From CANHBY01 sp031376995 (GTDB lineage: Bacteria; Pseudomonadota; Gammaproteobacteria; Burkholderiales; Burkholderiaceae_C), in the NCBI GenBank assembly GCA_031376995.1, contig JANMEO010000094.1, positions 1 through 24,280 on the forward strand: a stretch of DNA of 24,280 nucleotides, given 5' to 3'. The position numbers and the translations under genes were made by a program. This document shows, piece after piece, positions 15,839 to 22,910 of the stretch. Below the pieces are notes generated by a model. It worked only from the letters and a program-made list of their open reading frames with translations. It had not been told where the DNA came from and searched no databases. The first letter of the stretch is position 1, and the number at the start of each line of letters is the position of its first letter.

Positions 15839-16936
15839 TCAGGTAGAAGCAGGGATCGCCGGGGTTGTGACTCGAACATCACCGCACTGCGCCCGGTGGC
15901 GAAGGGCGTGATCCATCAAGACCAAAGCCAGCATGGCCTCTGCAATGGGTGTAGCCCGAATGCCCACACAAGGATCATGCCGCCCAGTGGTGCGCACCTC
16001 CACAGGCTGCCCATTCAAGTCAATGGAGTCCCGCGGCGCATGAATCGAGCTGGTCGGTTTGATGGCAATGGCCACCTTGATGTCTTGTCCTGTTGAGATG
16101 CCCCCCAGCACGCCGCCCGCATGATTGGTTCGAAAGCCATTTGGGGTGAGCTCATCGCCATGGGTGGTACCACGCTGAGTGACTGAAGAGAACCCAGCGC
16201 CGATCTCAACGCCCTTGACGGCATTGATGCCCATCATGGCGTAGGCAATATCGGCATCCAGCTTGTCAAACAAAGGCTCACCCCAACCCACCGGCATGCC
16301 ATGCGCAGTGACCTCAATGCGAGCACCACAACTGTCTCCAGCCTTGCGCAAAGCATCCATATAAGCCTCTAAGCGAGGGATATCGCTGAAGTTGGCAGCA
16401 AAAAAAGGATTGTTGGGAATATGCTCAAGCCCCTCAAACGCAATCTCAATGTCACCCAACTGGCTCATGTGGCCAGAAAAATGCACGCCATGCTTGAGCG
16501 CCAACCACTTGCGTGCCACGGCTGCAGCCCCGACCATCGGCGCGGTCAGCCTGGCAGAAGACCGCCCCCCGCCAGCAGGATCTCGCAATCCGTACTTATG
16601 CCAATAGGTGTAATCGGCATGCCCAGGCCGGAACGTTTGCAAAATGTTGCCGTAATCCTTGGATCGCTGATCGGTATTGCGGATCAACAAGGCAATGGGT
16701 GTGCCCGTGGTGTGCCCCTCAAACACCCCAGACAAAATCTCAACGGTATCCGCCTCATTGCGCTGGGTCACGAAGCGCGAAGTCCCTGGGCGCCGACGAT
16801 CAAGTTCAGGCTGAATATCCGACTCGCTCAAAGCCAGGCCAGGGGGGCAGCCATCAATCACGCAGCCTATGGCGGGCCCGTGCGATTCACCAAAGCTGGT
16901 GACACAAAATAAACGACCCAAAGTGTTGCCAGACAT
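15839..16936 (-). CDS. aroC: Chorismate synthase
   Basis: This enzyme makes chorismate from 5-enolpyruvylshikimate 3-phosphate, the last step of the shikimate pathway, using reduced FMN (EC 4.2.3.5). The 365-residue length is normal. Signatures in order are SFGESHG at residues 14-20 (the His is catalytic), RPGHADYTYWHKYGLRDP and GGGRSSARLT in the middle, and GRHDPCVGIRATPIAEAM near the C-terminus, which holds the second catalytic His and conserved Arg. An AAGGG ribosome site lies 9 bases before the ATG. The CBS-domain gene is upstream in the same direction with a 70-bp gap, so the two may be co-transcribed. Confidence 0.97.
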   Translation of the reverse strand: MSGNTLGRLFCVTSFGESHGPAIGCVIDGCPPGLALSESDIQPELDRRRPGTSRFVTQRNEADTVEILSGVFEGHTTGTPIALLIRNTDQRSKDYGNILQTFRPGHADYTYWHKYGLRDPAGGGRSSARLTAPMVGAAAVARKWLALKHGVHFSGHMSQLGDIEIAFEGLEHIPNNPFFAANFSDIPRLEAYMDALRKAGDSCGARIEVTAHGMPVGWGEPLFDKLDADIAYAMMGINAVKGVEIGAGFSSVTQRGTTHGDELTPNGFRTNHAGGVLGGISTGQDIKVAIAIKPTSSIHAPRDSIDLNGQPVEVRTTGRHDPCVGIRATPIAEAMLALVLMDHALRHRAQCGDVRVTTPAIPAST

Positions 16937-17006
16937 GAGGAAAAACCCTTAAAACCAGACACAGAGAGAGACAGACATGAGATGACCTGAATCAGGGCAT
17001 CTCACC

Positions 17007-17465
17007 TCACAAGTTGGCCTGTTGGGTATCCTCTGAGGGCCAGTCACGAATATAAGCTTTGAGCATTCGATTTTCAAAATCTTGACGCTCGACCACAGCC
17101 TTGGCCATATCATAAAAAGACAACACCCCCATTAACACACGCTCCGACATCACAGGCATATAGCGTGTGTGATGCTCGAGCATGATGCGGCGCACCTCAT
17201 CCATCTCGGTTTCTGGGGTGCAAGTAATGGGGTGATCATCCATGACCGTGCGAATGACCGATTGGCCAACGGTGCCACCATTTTTGACAACCGCAGCAAT
17301 GGCTTCACGAAAGGTCAACATGCCCACCAACTCGCCATGGTCCATCACCACCAGCGAACCCATATTGAGCTCAGCCATGGTGGTCATGGCTTCAGCCAGG
17401 GGTTGCTCTGGAGACACGGTGTATAAGGCACTGCCTTTGACGCGAAGAATGTCGCTAACTTTCAT
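17007..17465 (-). CDS. CBS-domain pair protein
   Basis: The 152-residue protein consists of two CBS domains and a short tail. The first is MKVSDILRVKGSALYTVSPE to about residue 65, with GSLVVMDHGELVGMLTFRE. The second runs from VIRTVMDDHPITCTPET to about 130, with RYMPVMSERVLMGVLSFYDM. Paired CBS domains bind adenosine nucleotides and act as energy sensors, usually regulating a partner; no fused effector is present. The ATG at 17465 is preceded by AGAGG at good spacing; a TTG two codons earlier is less likely. A run of palindromic repeats lies upstream, between this gene and yihY. Confidence 0.9.
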   Translation of the reverse strand: MKVSDILRVKGSALYTVSPEQPLAEAMTTMAELNMGSLVVMDHGELVGMLTFREAIAAVVKNGGTVGQSVIRTVMDDHPITCTPETEMDEVRRIMLEHHTRYMPVMSERVLMGVLSFYDMAKAVVERQDFENRMLKAYIRDWPSEDTQQANL

Positions 17466-17528
17466 GACCAACCTCTGAATCAGAAAAAATGGGGGAAGTG
17501 GTCCCCCGTCTCATTAAATTTGAAAGAA

Positions 17529-17594
17529 TTTGCAACGCCGCAGATCGCCCTTCAAGCCTTTTGCCAACCCAGCATCTTCAGTTCGGATGGGTAT
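17529..17594. repeat. Palindromic repeat, half copy joined to copy 3
   Basis: This half element runs from TTTGCAACGCCGCAGATCG through CATCTTCAGTTCGGATGGG to 17594. It stops at the point where the central hairpin would begin, so it is exactly the outer half of a family member. It abuts the full copy that follows, producing a large perfect palindrome at the junction. Its inner sequence (GATCGCCCTTCA) resembles copy 2 more than copy 3, so it is not a simple duplication of its neighbour. Confidence 0.82.
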
Positions 17595-17624
17595 ATACCC
17601 ATCCGAACTGAAGATGCTGGGTTG
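17565..17624. repeat. 60-bp perfect palindrome at repeat junction
   Basis: Bases 17565-17594 are the exact reverse complement of 17595-17624, with no spacer; the centre is GGGTATATACCC. Each arm carries CAGCATCTTCAGTTCGGATG. The palindrome is formed by the right end of a half repeat facing the left end of a full copy. A structure of this kind can extrude as a cruciform in supercoiled DNA. Confidence 0.95.
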
Positions 17625-17759
17625 ATGGGTTGTTTGGAGAATGGGGGTGCAAGGCGCAAACAGCAGCCCTATCCGTTGATAGGGCGAGGATTTGCAACGC
17701 CGCAGACCCGTTTCCCAAACGGCCCAGCAACTCGGCATCTTCAGTTCGGATGGGTATAT
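17593..17759. repeat. Palindromic repeat, full copy 3 (167 bp)
   Basis: The ends are inverted repeats (ATATACCCATCCGAACTGAA at left, its complement at right). The interior folds around an 8-bp stem, GCCCTATC (17666-17673) with GATAGGGC (17678-17685), closed by the loop CGTT. It is almost identical to the copy at 22458-22624, of the same 167-bp length, which implies recent copying or conversion. It lies 36 bp downstream of the yihY stop and upstream of the CBS gene. Confidence 0.92.
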
Positions 17760-17794
17760 ATGTACCACCATTCTCAGAGACTTTGAGGGGGGGC

Positions 17795-19015
17795 TCATGA
17801 AGCCAGCAAAGAATCAAGCCGCATTTGAAGAAATCCAGTTTCCTCCCAAAACCGGCTTAACGCCTCAGAGGGCGCCAGCAACAAGGCAGCCACGAGGGGC
17901 TTGACAGGCGTTGAGGCCGGCTCACAAATGAGTGCATAGCGAGCGCTCCCCTCTTCGTCCAGCCGTGCCACCCAATCCATGCACACCAAGGCGTCGAGCA
18001 CAGGCTCAATTTGTAGCGGGTCGATGCGCAACTGGCTGACCAAGGACTCCACGCTCAACCCCCGAACGGGAAGAGCTCGGGCCGTCATGAGCAAGCGCAA
18101 AATAGACACAGCCCATTGAAACGACGCGCCGGCCCCGGGGGCCTGACGAATCGCTTTTGTCTGCACACTCGGTGCATAAGCAGCAATCACGGCGCCCATC
18201 AAAACAATGCCCCAGGTCAAGAAAATCCAAATCAAGAAAATGGGCACCGCAGCAAAAGCACCATAGATCACCTCATAAGTCGAAAATGAGCTCAAATACC
18301 AACCTAAAGCTCGCTTGGCTGCGGCAAATCCAGTCACGGCCACAAAAGCGCCTGTGAAGGCATGACTCCAGCGAACATAAGTATTGGGAACGTAGCGAAA
18401 CAACGAGGCGAGTGCGGCTGTGAGCATGGCAAATTCAATCACGCTCAGAATCAATGTGACGCCACCCGGCAGCGCATTCACCATGCCTCGAGAGGCTGAT
18501 ATCGCGTATGAAGTGAAATACAAGCTTCCACCCAATAGCAAAGGCCCCAAGGTGGCAGCCGCCCAATAGACCAACACACGCTGGGCAATCGGTCTGGGTT
18601 TGCGAACACGCCAAATCGCATTGAGCGTGCGATCAATGGTCAACATGAGTGCTTGGGCTGAAATCACAAAAAAAATGAGGCCCACTGCCCCCAAGCCTTG
18701 AGCCTTGGAAGAAAATTTTGTCAGCGAGCGCAAGACTGGCTTGGCAATATCGTCAGGCACCAAACTCTTTAAAAAATATTGCTCTAGTGCTGTTTGAAAA
18801 TTTGAAAACATCGGAAAAGCCGAAAAGAGCGCCAGCATCACGGTCACCAGAGGCACCAGCGATATCAAGGTTGTAAAGGTCAGACTTCCTGCCGTGAGGC
18901 CCAAGCGATCCTCTCGAAAACGCTGGCGAACGGTTTGAAACGTGTCAATCCAAGGCCAATGTTGCAAGGCATGCCAGAGCTCAATGAACAAGGCGCGACG
19001 TGCAACCCAAGGCAT
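17795..19015 (-). CDS. YihY/UPF0761 family inner membrane protein with C-terminal extension
   Basis: The conserved part has about six membrane helices with the YihY/RNase BN-type patterns LTAGSLTFTTLISLVPLV near the N-terminus, WRVRKPRPIAQRVLVYWAA, and a later segment with RAFGAFAAVPIFLIWI-like spacing (YGAFAAVPIFLIWIFLTW). A soluble extension of about 120 residues follows that looks like a winged-helix fold (SVESLVSQLRIDPLQIEPVL). This is longer than the roughly 290-residue E. coli YihY but common in Burkholderiales. The old RNase BN name is considered wrong. I take the ATG at 19015; a TTG at 19042 would add nine residues, and neither has a clear ribosome site. It closely follows the alanine racemase gene. 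Confidence 0.85.
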   Translation of the reverse strand: MPWVARRALFIELWHALQHWPWIDTFQTVRQRFREDRLGLTAGSLTFTTLISLVPLVTVMLALFSAFPMFSNFQTALEQYFLKSLVPDDIAKPVLRSLTKFSSKAQGLGAVGLIFFVISAQALMLTIDRTLNAIWRVRKPRPIAQRVLVYWAAATLGPLLLGGSLYFTSYAISASRGMVNALPGGVTLILSVIEFAMLTAALASLFRYVPNTYVRWSHAFTGAFVAVTGFAAAKRALGWYLSSFSTYEVIYGAFAAVPIFLIWIFLTWGIVLMGAVIAAYAPSVQTKAIRQAPGAGASFQWAVSILRLLMTARALPVRGLSVESLVSQLRIDPLQIEPVLDALVCMDWVARLDEEGSARYALICEPASTPVKPLVAALLLAPSEALSRFWEETGFLQMRLDSLLAS

Positions 19016-19059
19016 AGGGGCAAGGAGTGTGTTGAAGATCAAAGTTGGAGAGCCAAACG

Positions 19060-20190
19060 TTATGGCTTGAAGTGCACAGGAAGATCGAAGCCCCCCCCCA
19101 GATAATGTCGCTCATACCGACTGCCCAAGCTGGTCAAAATCTCATAAGCAATGGTGCCCGCATGCAGGCCAACCTCATCAATGTCGTGCTGCGCATTGAT
19201 CAGATCAACAAACATACCGGGCTGCAGCGCAGAGTCTGTCAGTGTACTAACGTCTAAACAGAGGGTGTCCATGGAAACCTTGCCAACCAGCGGCAATTGA
19301 ACCCCCTCAAACCAGGCTGCGCCCTGATTGCCAAGGCTGCGCAGCCAACCATCAGCATAACCCAGTGCCACAGTGGCAATGCGAGACGGCTTGAGAGCCT
19401 GCCAAGTCTGACCGTAGCCCACACAAGCACCCGCAGCGATATCCCGCAGTTGCACCACCCTACCCTGCAAGCGCACGACGGGCCGCATTGGATTCGCAGC
19501 GCCCGCTATCGGCGCCACCCCATAAAGCGCGGCCCCGGGGCGCACAAGGTCAAAATGATAATCGGGGCCGAGAAAAATGCCTGATGAATTGGCCAAACTT
19601 GCTGGCGCTGCGGGTAGCCTGCGCCGCAGCGCCTCAAAGCGCTCTCGCTGCACGCCATTGAAGGCTTGACTTTGCACCTCTGCGCAGGCCAGGTGACTCA
19701 TCACGTAGCGCACGTCGATGCCATTCAAACTGCCTGCATCCTCCACCAACTGATCCATTTCTGCGTCTGAAAGACCGAGCCGAGACATGCCTGTATCAAC
19801 CTGCACCACCGCCGACAGCCGTTGAGCCCGCTTTGCTGCAAGCATGCGCCAAGCGCTGACTTGCGACAGGCTGTTGAGCACGGGCACGATGCCGCCACCA
19901 TCGCACTCACCCTCAGCACCAGGGGGCAGACCATGCAACACATAAATGGTTGCCGACATGGGCAAACAAGGACGCAAGTTCAAGGCCTCGAGCAGGTGGG
20001 CAACAAAAAAATGTCGACATCCCGCCTGAGCCAACGCTGGAGCAACTTGAGTAGCACCGAGCCCGTAGGCGTCAGCTTTCACCACGGCGCCACAGTCAGC
20101 CCTGCCAACGCGCGCCTTCAATGCACGCCAGTTGTCACAAATCGCATCAAGATCAATGGTCAGCAGCGCACCACTTGCAAGCAATGACAT
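19060..20190 (-). CDS. alr: Alanine racemase (probably the catabolic DadX type)
   Basis: This PLP enzyme interconverts L- and D-alanine. The 376-residue protein has the PLP-binding Lys38 in VVKADAYGLG, the second catalytic base Tyr259 in CVGYGQTW, and the family motifs ALGYADGW and GKVSMD. The ATG at 20190 is preceded by GGAG at good spacing; an in-frame start at 20292 would lie within dadA. It starts 25 bp after the D-amino acid dehydrogenase gene. A dadA-racemase pair is the alanine catabolic arrangement (L-Ala to D-Ala to pyruvate), so DadX is likely, though as the only racemase in view it may also serve peptidoglycan synthesis. Confidence 0.95.
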   Translation of the reverse strand: MSLLASGALLTIDLDAICDNWRALKARVGRADCGAVVKADAYGLGATQVAPALAQAGCRHFFVAHLLEALNLRPCLPMSATIYVLHGLPPGAEGECDGGGIVPVLNSLSQVSAWRMLAAKRAQRLSAVVQVDTGMSRLGLSDAEMDQLVEDAGSLNGIDVRYVMSHLACAEVQSQAFNGVQRERFEALRRRLPAAPASLANSSGIFLGPDYHFDLVRPGAALYGVAPIAGAANPMRPVVRLQGRVVQLRDIAAGACVGYGQTWQALKPSRIATVALGYADGWLRSLGNQGAAWFEGVQLPLVGKVSMDTLCLDVSTLTDSALQPGMFVDLINAQHDIDEVGLHAGTIAYEILTSLGSRYERHYLGGGFDLPVHFKP

Positions 20191-20215
20191 CTTAAATTCT
20201 CCGATGAGCCACAAG

Positions 20216-21475
20216 TCAAGAGGCCAAATAACGTTCCAAGCCAAGGCCTTCCATGTCAATCTCTGGTTGGCGACAACTGACAAGATCAGCAATCACTCGT
20301 CCAGTGCCACAAGCCATGGTCCATCCTAATGTTCCATGGCCTGTACTCAGAAAAAGACCCTGGATGGGGGAAGCGCCGATGATGGGCGTGCCATCAGGCG
20401 TCATCGGCCGCAGCCCACACCAAAAATCTGCGTGGTTGAGGTCACAAGCGCGAGGAAACAAATCACCGGCGACAAACTCTAAGGTGCGGCGTCGGGCCAG
20501 GTCTAGCCTCAAATCAAAACCACATAAGCCAGCAATACCACCCACCCGAATACGGTTTCCCAAACGAGTCACAGCCACCTTGTGTGTTTCATCCATGACG
20601 GTGGACTCAGGCGCCAAGGCGAAGTCGCTGATGGGCGCAGTGATGGAGTACCCCTTCACTGGATAAACAGGGATACGAATATCGAGAGCAGTCAAAATTT
20701 GTGTTGAATAACTGCCCAAGGCCAGCACGCAACAGTCTGCAGCCCAACGCCCCTCAGACGTATGCACACCGGTCATTTGGGAGCCGCGAGTATCAATGCC
20801 TTGAATGTTGACTCCAAAACGAAACTGCACCCCCATCTCACGCGCCAACGCTGCCAAATGCTGCGTGAACTTGAAGCAGTCACCCGTTTCATCATTGGGC
20901 AGACGCAGCGCACCCACAAACTTATGCTGTACGCCTGCCAATGCAGGCTCGTGATGTAAACAGCCTACGGCATTGAGCACCTCAAAAGACACGCCGCAAT
21001 CTTGCAAAATTTCTACGTCCCTGGCAACGCGGTCGAGCTGCTTGTGCGTACGAAACAGCTGCAGAGTACCCTGGGTACGTTCGTCATAGTGGATACCCGT
21101 GTCTGCACGCAACTCGTGCAAGCAGATCCGGCTGTACTCAGCCAGCCGCAGCATGCGTGCCTTATTTTTTTTGTAGCGTGCGTGCGTGCAATTGCGCAGC
21201 ATTTGGGCGCCCCAACGCCACATTGCAGGGTCTAACATGGGCTTAATGACCAATGGGCTGTGGCGCATCATCAACCACTGAATGACTTTCAACGGCACCC
21301 CGGGTCCCGCCCAAGGCGCAGCGTAACCTGGCGAGATCTGAGCCGCGTTGGCAAAACTGGTTTCAAGTCCGGGGCCAGGTTGGCGGTCGACCACCGTCAC
21401 TTGATGACCAGAACGCGCCAAATAGTAAGCAACCGCAGTGCCAATCACACCGCTGCCGAGCACGAGAACACGCAT
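20216..21475 (-). CDS. dadA: D-amino acid dehydrogenase
   Basis: This FAD enzyme oxidises D-alanine and other D-amino acids to 2-oxo acids and passes electrons to the respiratory chain at the inner membrane. The 419-residue length fits DadA. The N-terminal dinucleotide motif is VLVLGSGVIGTAVAYYLARSG, with an acidic end of the second strand (VVDRQ). ETSFANAAQISPGYAAPWA is typical of DadA, and the C-terminal FAD region reads GLRPMTPDGTPIIG with STGHGTLGWTMACGTG. GGGGAG precedes the ATG. With the racemase gene it forms a dadA-dadX-type unit. Repeat ends begin about 30 bp upstream of the start. Confidence 0.95.
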   Translation of the reverse strand: MRVLVLGSGVIGTAVAYYLARSGHQVTVVDRQPGPGLETSFANAAQISPGYAAPWAGPGVPLKVIQWLMMRHSPLVIKPMLDPAMWRWGAQMLRNCTHARYKKNKARMLRLAEYSRICLHELRADTGIHYDERTQGTLQLFRTHKQLDRVARDVEILQDCGVSFEVLNAVGCLHHEPALAGVQHKFVGALRLPNDETGDCFKFTQHLAALAREMGVQFRFGVNIQGIDTRGSQMTGVHTSEGRWAADCCVLALGSYSTQILTALDIRIPVYPVKGYSITAPISDFALAPESTVMDETHKVAVTRLGNRIRVGGIAGLCGFDLRLDLARRRTLEFVAGDLFPRACDLNHADFWCGLRPMTPDGTPIIGASPIQGLFLSTGHGTLGWTMACGTGRVIADLVSCRQPEIDMEGLGLERYLAS

Positions 21476-21505
21476 CTGACACTCCCCCTTTATGGGGCGC
21501 GATCC

Positions 21506-21529
21506 CCATTTTCAGTTCCGAGGGAGATG
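21506..21529. repeat. Palindromic repeat, isolated right end
   Basis: CCATTTTCAGTTCCGAGGGA is a right end of the family, with the same CATTTTCAG variant seen at 12090-12119. It lies just upstream of the dadA start codon, so it falls within the region expected to hold the dadA promoter. Confidence 0.65.
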
Positions 21530-21580
21530 GCGCAACGACCTGGCGGACAAAAACAGCAATGTCTTGAGTATTATCCAGAG

Positions 21581-21667
21581 TATCTTCAGTTCCGAGGGGT
21601 ATAGGTAAGCCATACCCGTCAGAACTGAAGATGCTCTGTTGGCAACGGGTGTGAAGGGCGATCGGCA
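21581..21667. repeat. Palindromic repeat, right end facing a half copy
   Basis: A right end (TATCTTCAGTTCCGAGGGGT, 21581-21603) is followed after 8 bp by a left end (ATACCCGTCAGAACTGAAG, from 21612). The latter continues through GTGAAGGGCGATCGGCAGCG before fading near 21667, just before the SOUL gene stop. This is the same back-to-back order as at 17529-17624, but with a short spacer and diverged arms. The half copy stops before the central hairpin. Confidence 0.75.
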
Positions 21668-21672
21668 GCGGC

Positions 21673-22335
21673 TCAAGGCTGCATGGCCAAACGCAGCCAA
21701 ATCTCGTTGCGGCGCATAAACCAAGGGGTGAGCGGCGCGTTGTAGCGTGAGTAAATCGCTTCACCCTCCCACGCCAGGTCGGCCCCGCGCAGCGCGGTTT
21801 GCAACTTAGCCAAATGCTCGTTGTAGTTCGACTCCGACCAAAAGCCCGAGTAGCGGATCACCGCAAACCGAGTTGGCATTAGCTCGCGAAGTTGAACGCG
21901 TGCATCCAGAGGCTGCGGAGCGCTGTCAGGCGTCACATTTTTGGGCAACACAAACTGCACCAAGAAGCCACCAGGTGCGCCAGCCTGGGTCACTGGCGCG
22001 GTCATTTCCAGCTTCACTGGCACGGCGGACTGCGTCACCGGCGCAGTCATCGCGAACTTGCGCTCGCCCTTATTCTTTCCGAAGATGTAGCCAGCAAGGA
22101 TGGGGAAGGCTTGTTTGCCAGCCTCGCCCGCCGGGCCAGGGACTATGACTTCGGCGACAGAGTATGCGGCGTACTGCCGCACCTCGATGTCTGCGAGTTC
22201 GCGCACGACCTGGTATTGAGGTTCTTCGATGGCGTGACTGGGCATGGGTAAGGCAGTCAGTAGGAGTGTGCACAACAGGAGCGCACCGAAGGCCATGTGA
22301 GGGCGAAACGGCTTGCGAATTGGGTAGAGTTTCAT
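21673..22335 (-). CDS. SOUL family haem-binding protein, exported
   Basis: The 220-residue protein has an N-terminal signal peptide of about 35 residues ending in PSHA. The SOUL/HBP pattern follows: YQVVRELADIEVRQYAAYSV, FGKNKGERKFAMTAPVTQ, a second EMTAPVTQ, FVLPKN, and near the end RYSGFWSESNYNEHLAKL. The family binds haem or other tetrapyrroles in eukaryotes; the role of the bacterial periplasmic members is uncertain. It is flanked by palindromic repeats on both sides (21581-21667 right after its stop, 22458-22624 upstream), which suggests an accessory gain. Confidence 0.88.
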   Translation of the reverse strand: MKLYPIRKPFRPHMAFGALLLCTLLLTALPMPSHAIEEPQYQVVRELADIEVRQYAAYSVAEVIVPGPAGEAGKQAFPILAGYIFGKNKGERKFAMTAPVTQSAVPVKLEMTAPVTQAGAPGGFLVQFVLPKNVTPDSAPQPLDARVQLRELMPTRFAVIRYSGFWSESNYNEHLAKLQTALRGADLAWEGEAIYSRYNAPLTPWFMRRNEIWLRLAMQP

Positions 22336-22457
22336 CCGAAGATTATTTCATCTGCCCAGATCCTCTTGCGTGTCCTGACAAACATGAGCCCTCAAATGAG
22401 ACAAAATTGATGTGCTTGGTGGGGCGCCCTCGTTGTCAGTGCAATAACTGGCGCCAC

Positions 22458-22624
22458 ATATACCCATCGGAACTGAAGATGCTGGGTTGATGGGTTGTTT
22501 GGGGAATGGGGGTGCAAGGCGCAAACTGCAGCCCTATCCGTCGATAGGGCGAGGATTTGCAACGCCGCAGACCCGTTTCCCAAACGGCCCATCAACTCGG
22601 CATCTTCAGTTCCGATGGGTATAT
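22458..22624. repeat. Palindromic repeat, full copy 4 (167 bp)
   Basis: It is near-identical to copy 3, with ends ATATACCCATCGGAACTGAA and its complement, and the central hairpin GCCCTATC, loop CGTC, GATAGGGC. The loop differs from copy 3 by one base while the stem is unchanged. It lies in the divergent region between the SOUL gene and the hydrolase gene, so unlike the others it is not at a gene 3' end. Confidence 0.92.
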
Positions 22625-22684
22625 AGCCAGCACTGAAGCGGTGGAGGGCGGGCTGATGGGGGTTTAGCCGCAACCTGGGCCGGC

Positions 22685-22743
22685 GCGGCCGAGCGGCCGA
22701 GCGGCCGAGCGGCAGAACTGCAGTTCTGCAGAACTGCAGAACT
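22685..22743. repeat. Array of 8-bp repeats with internal palindromes
   Basis: Three and a half copies of GCGGCCGA (22685-22712) pass directly into four 8-bp units of the form GCAGAACT/GCAGTTCT (22712-22743). The second unit is inverted, so the stretch contains the palindrome GCAGTTCTGCAGAACTGC. The 8-bp register is kept across both unit types. It lies about 170 bp upstream of the hydrolase start. The rest of 22625-22910 shows no gene. Confidence 0.8.
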
Positions 22744-22910
22744 GAATAAGGCTTTTTGTCTTGGTCTCAAAATGATCGGCTCCAGTGTCAATGCTCAGAG
22801 AGTGTCCGTTGTCGAACAGACATGGTTGATGTTGCGCATGTACGGTGGGTATTCAAGCTGAGGCGGCTGCCTCGCGGTTGCTCCATGGTTATTCTCCTGA
22901 GGCAAATGAC

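Noticed and set aside
22392..22673. Open frames within repeat copy 4 (and the similar ones in copy 3)
   Set aside because: The same frames recur wherever the repeat occurs and are interrupted in other copies; they reflect repeat sequence, not a gene.
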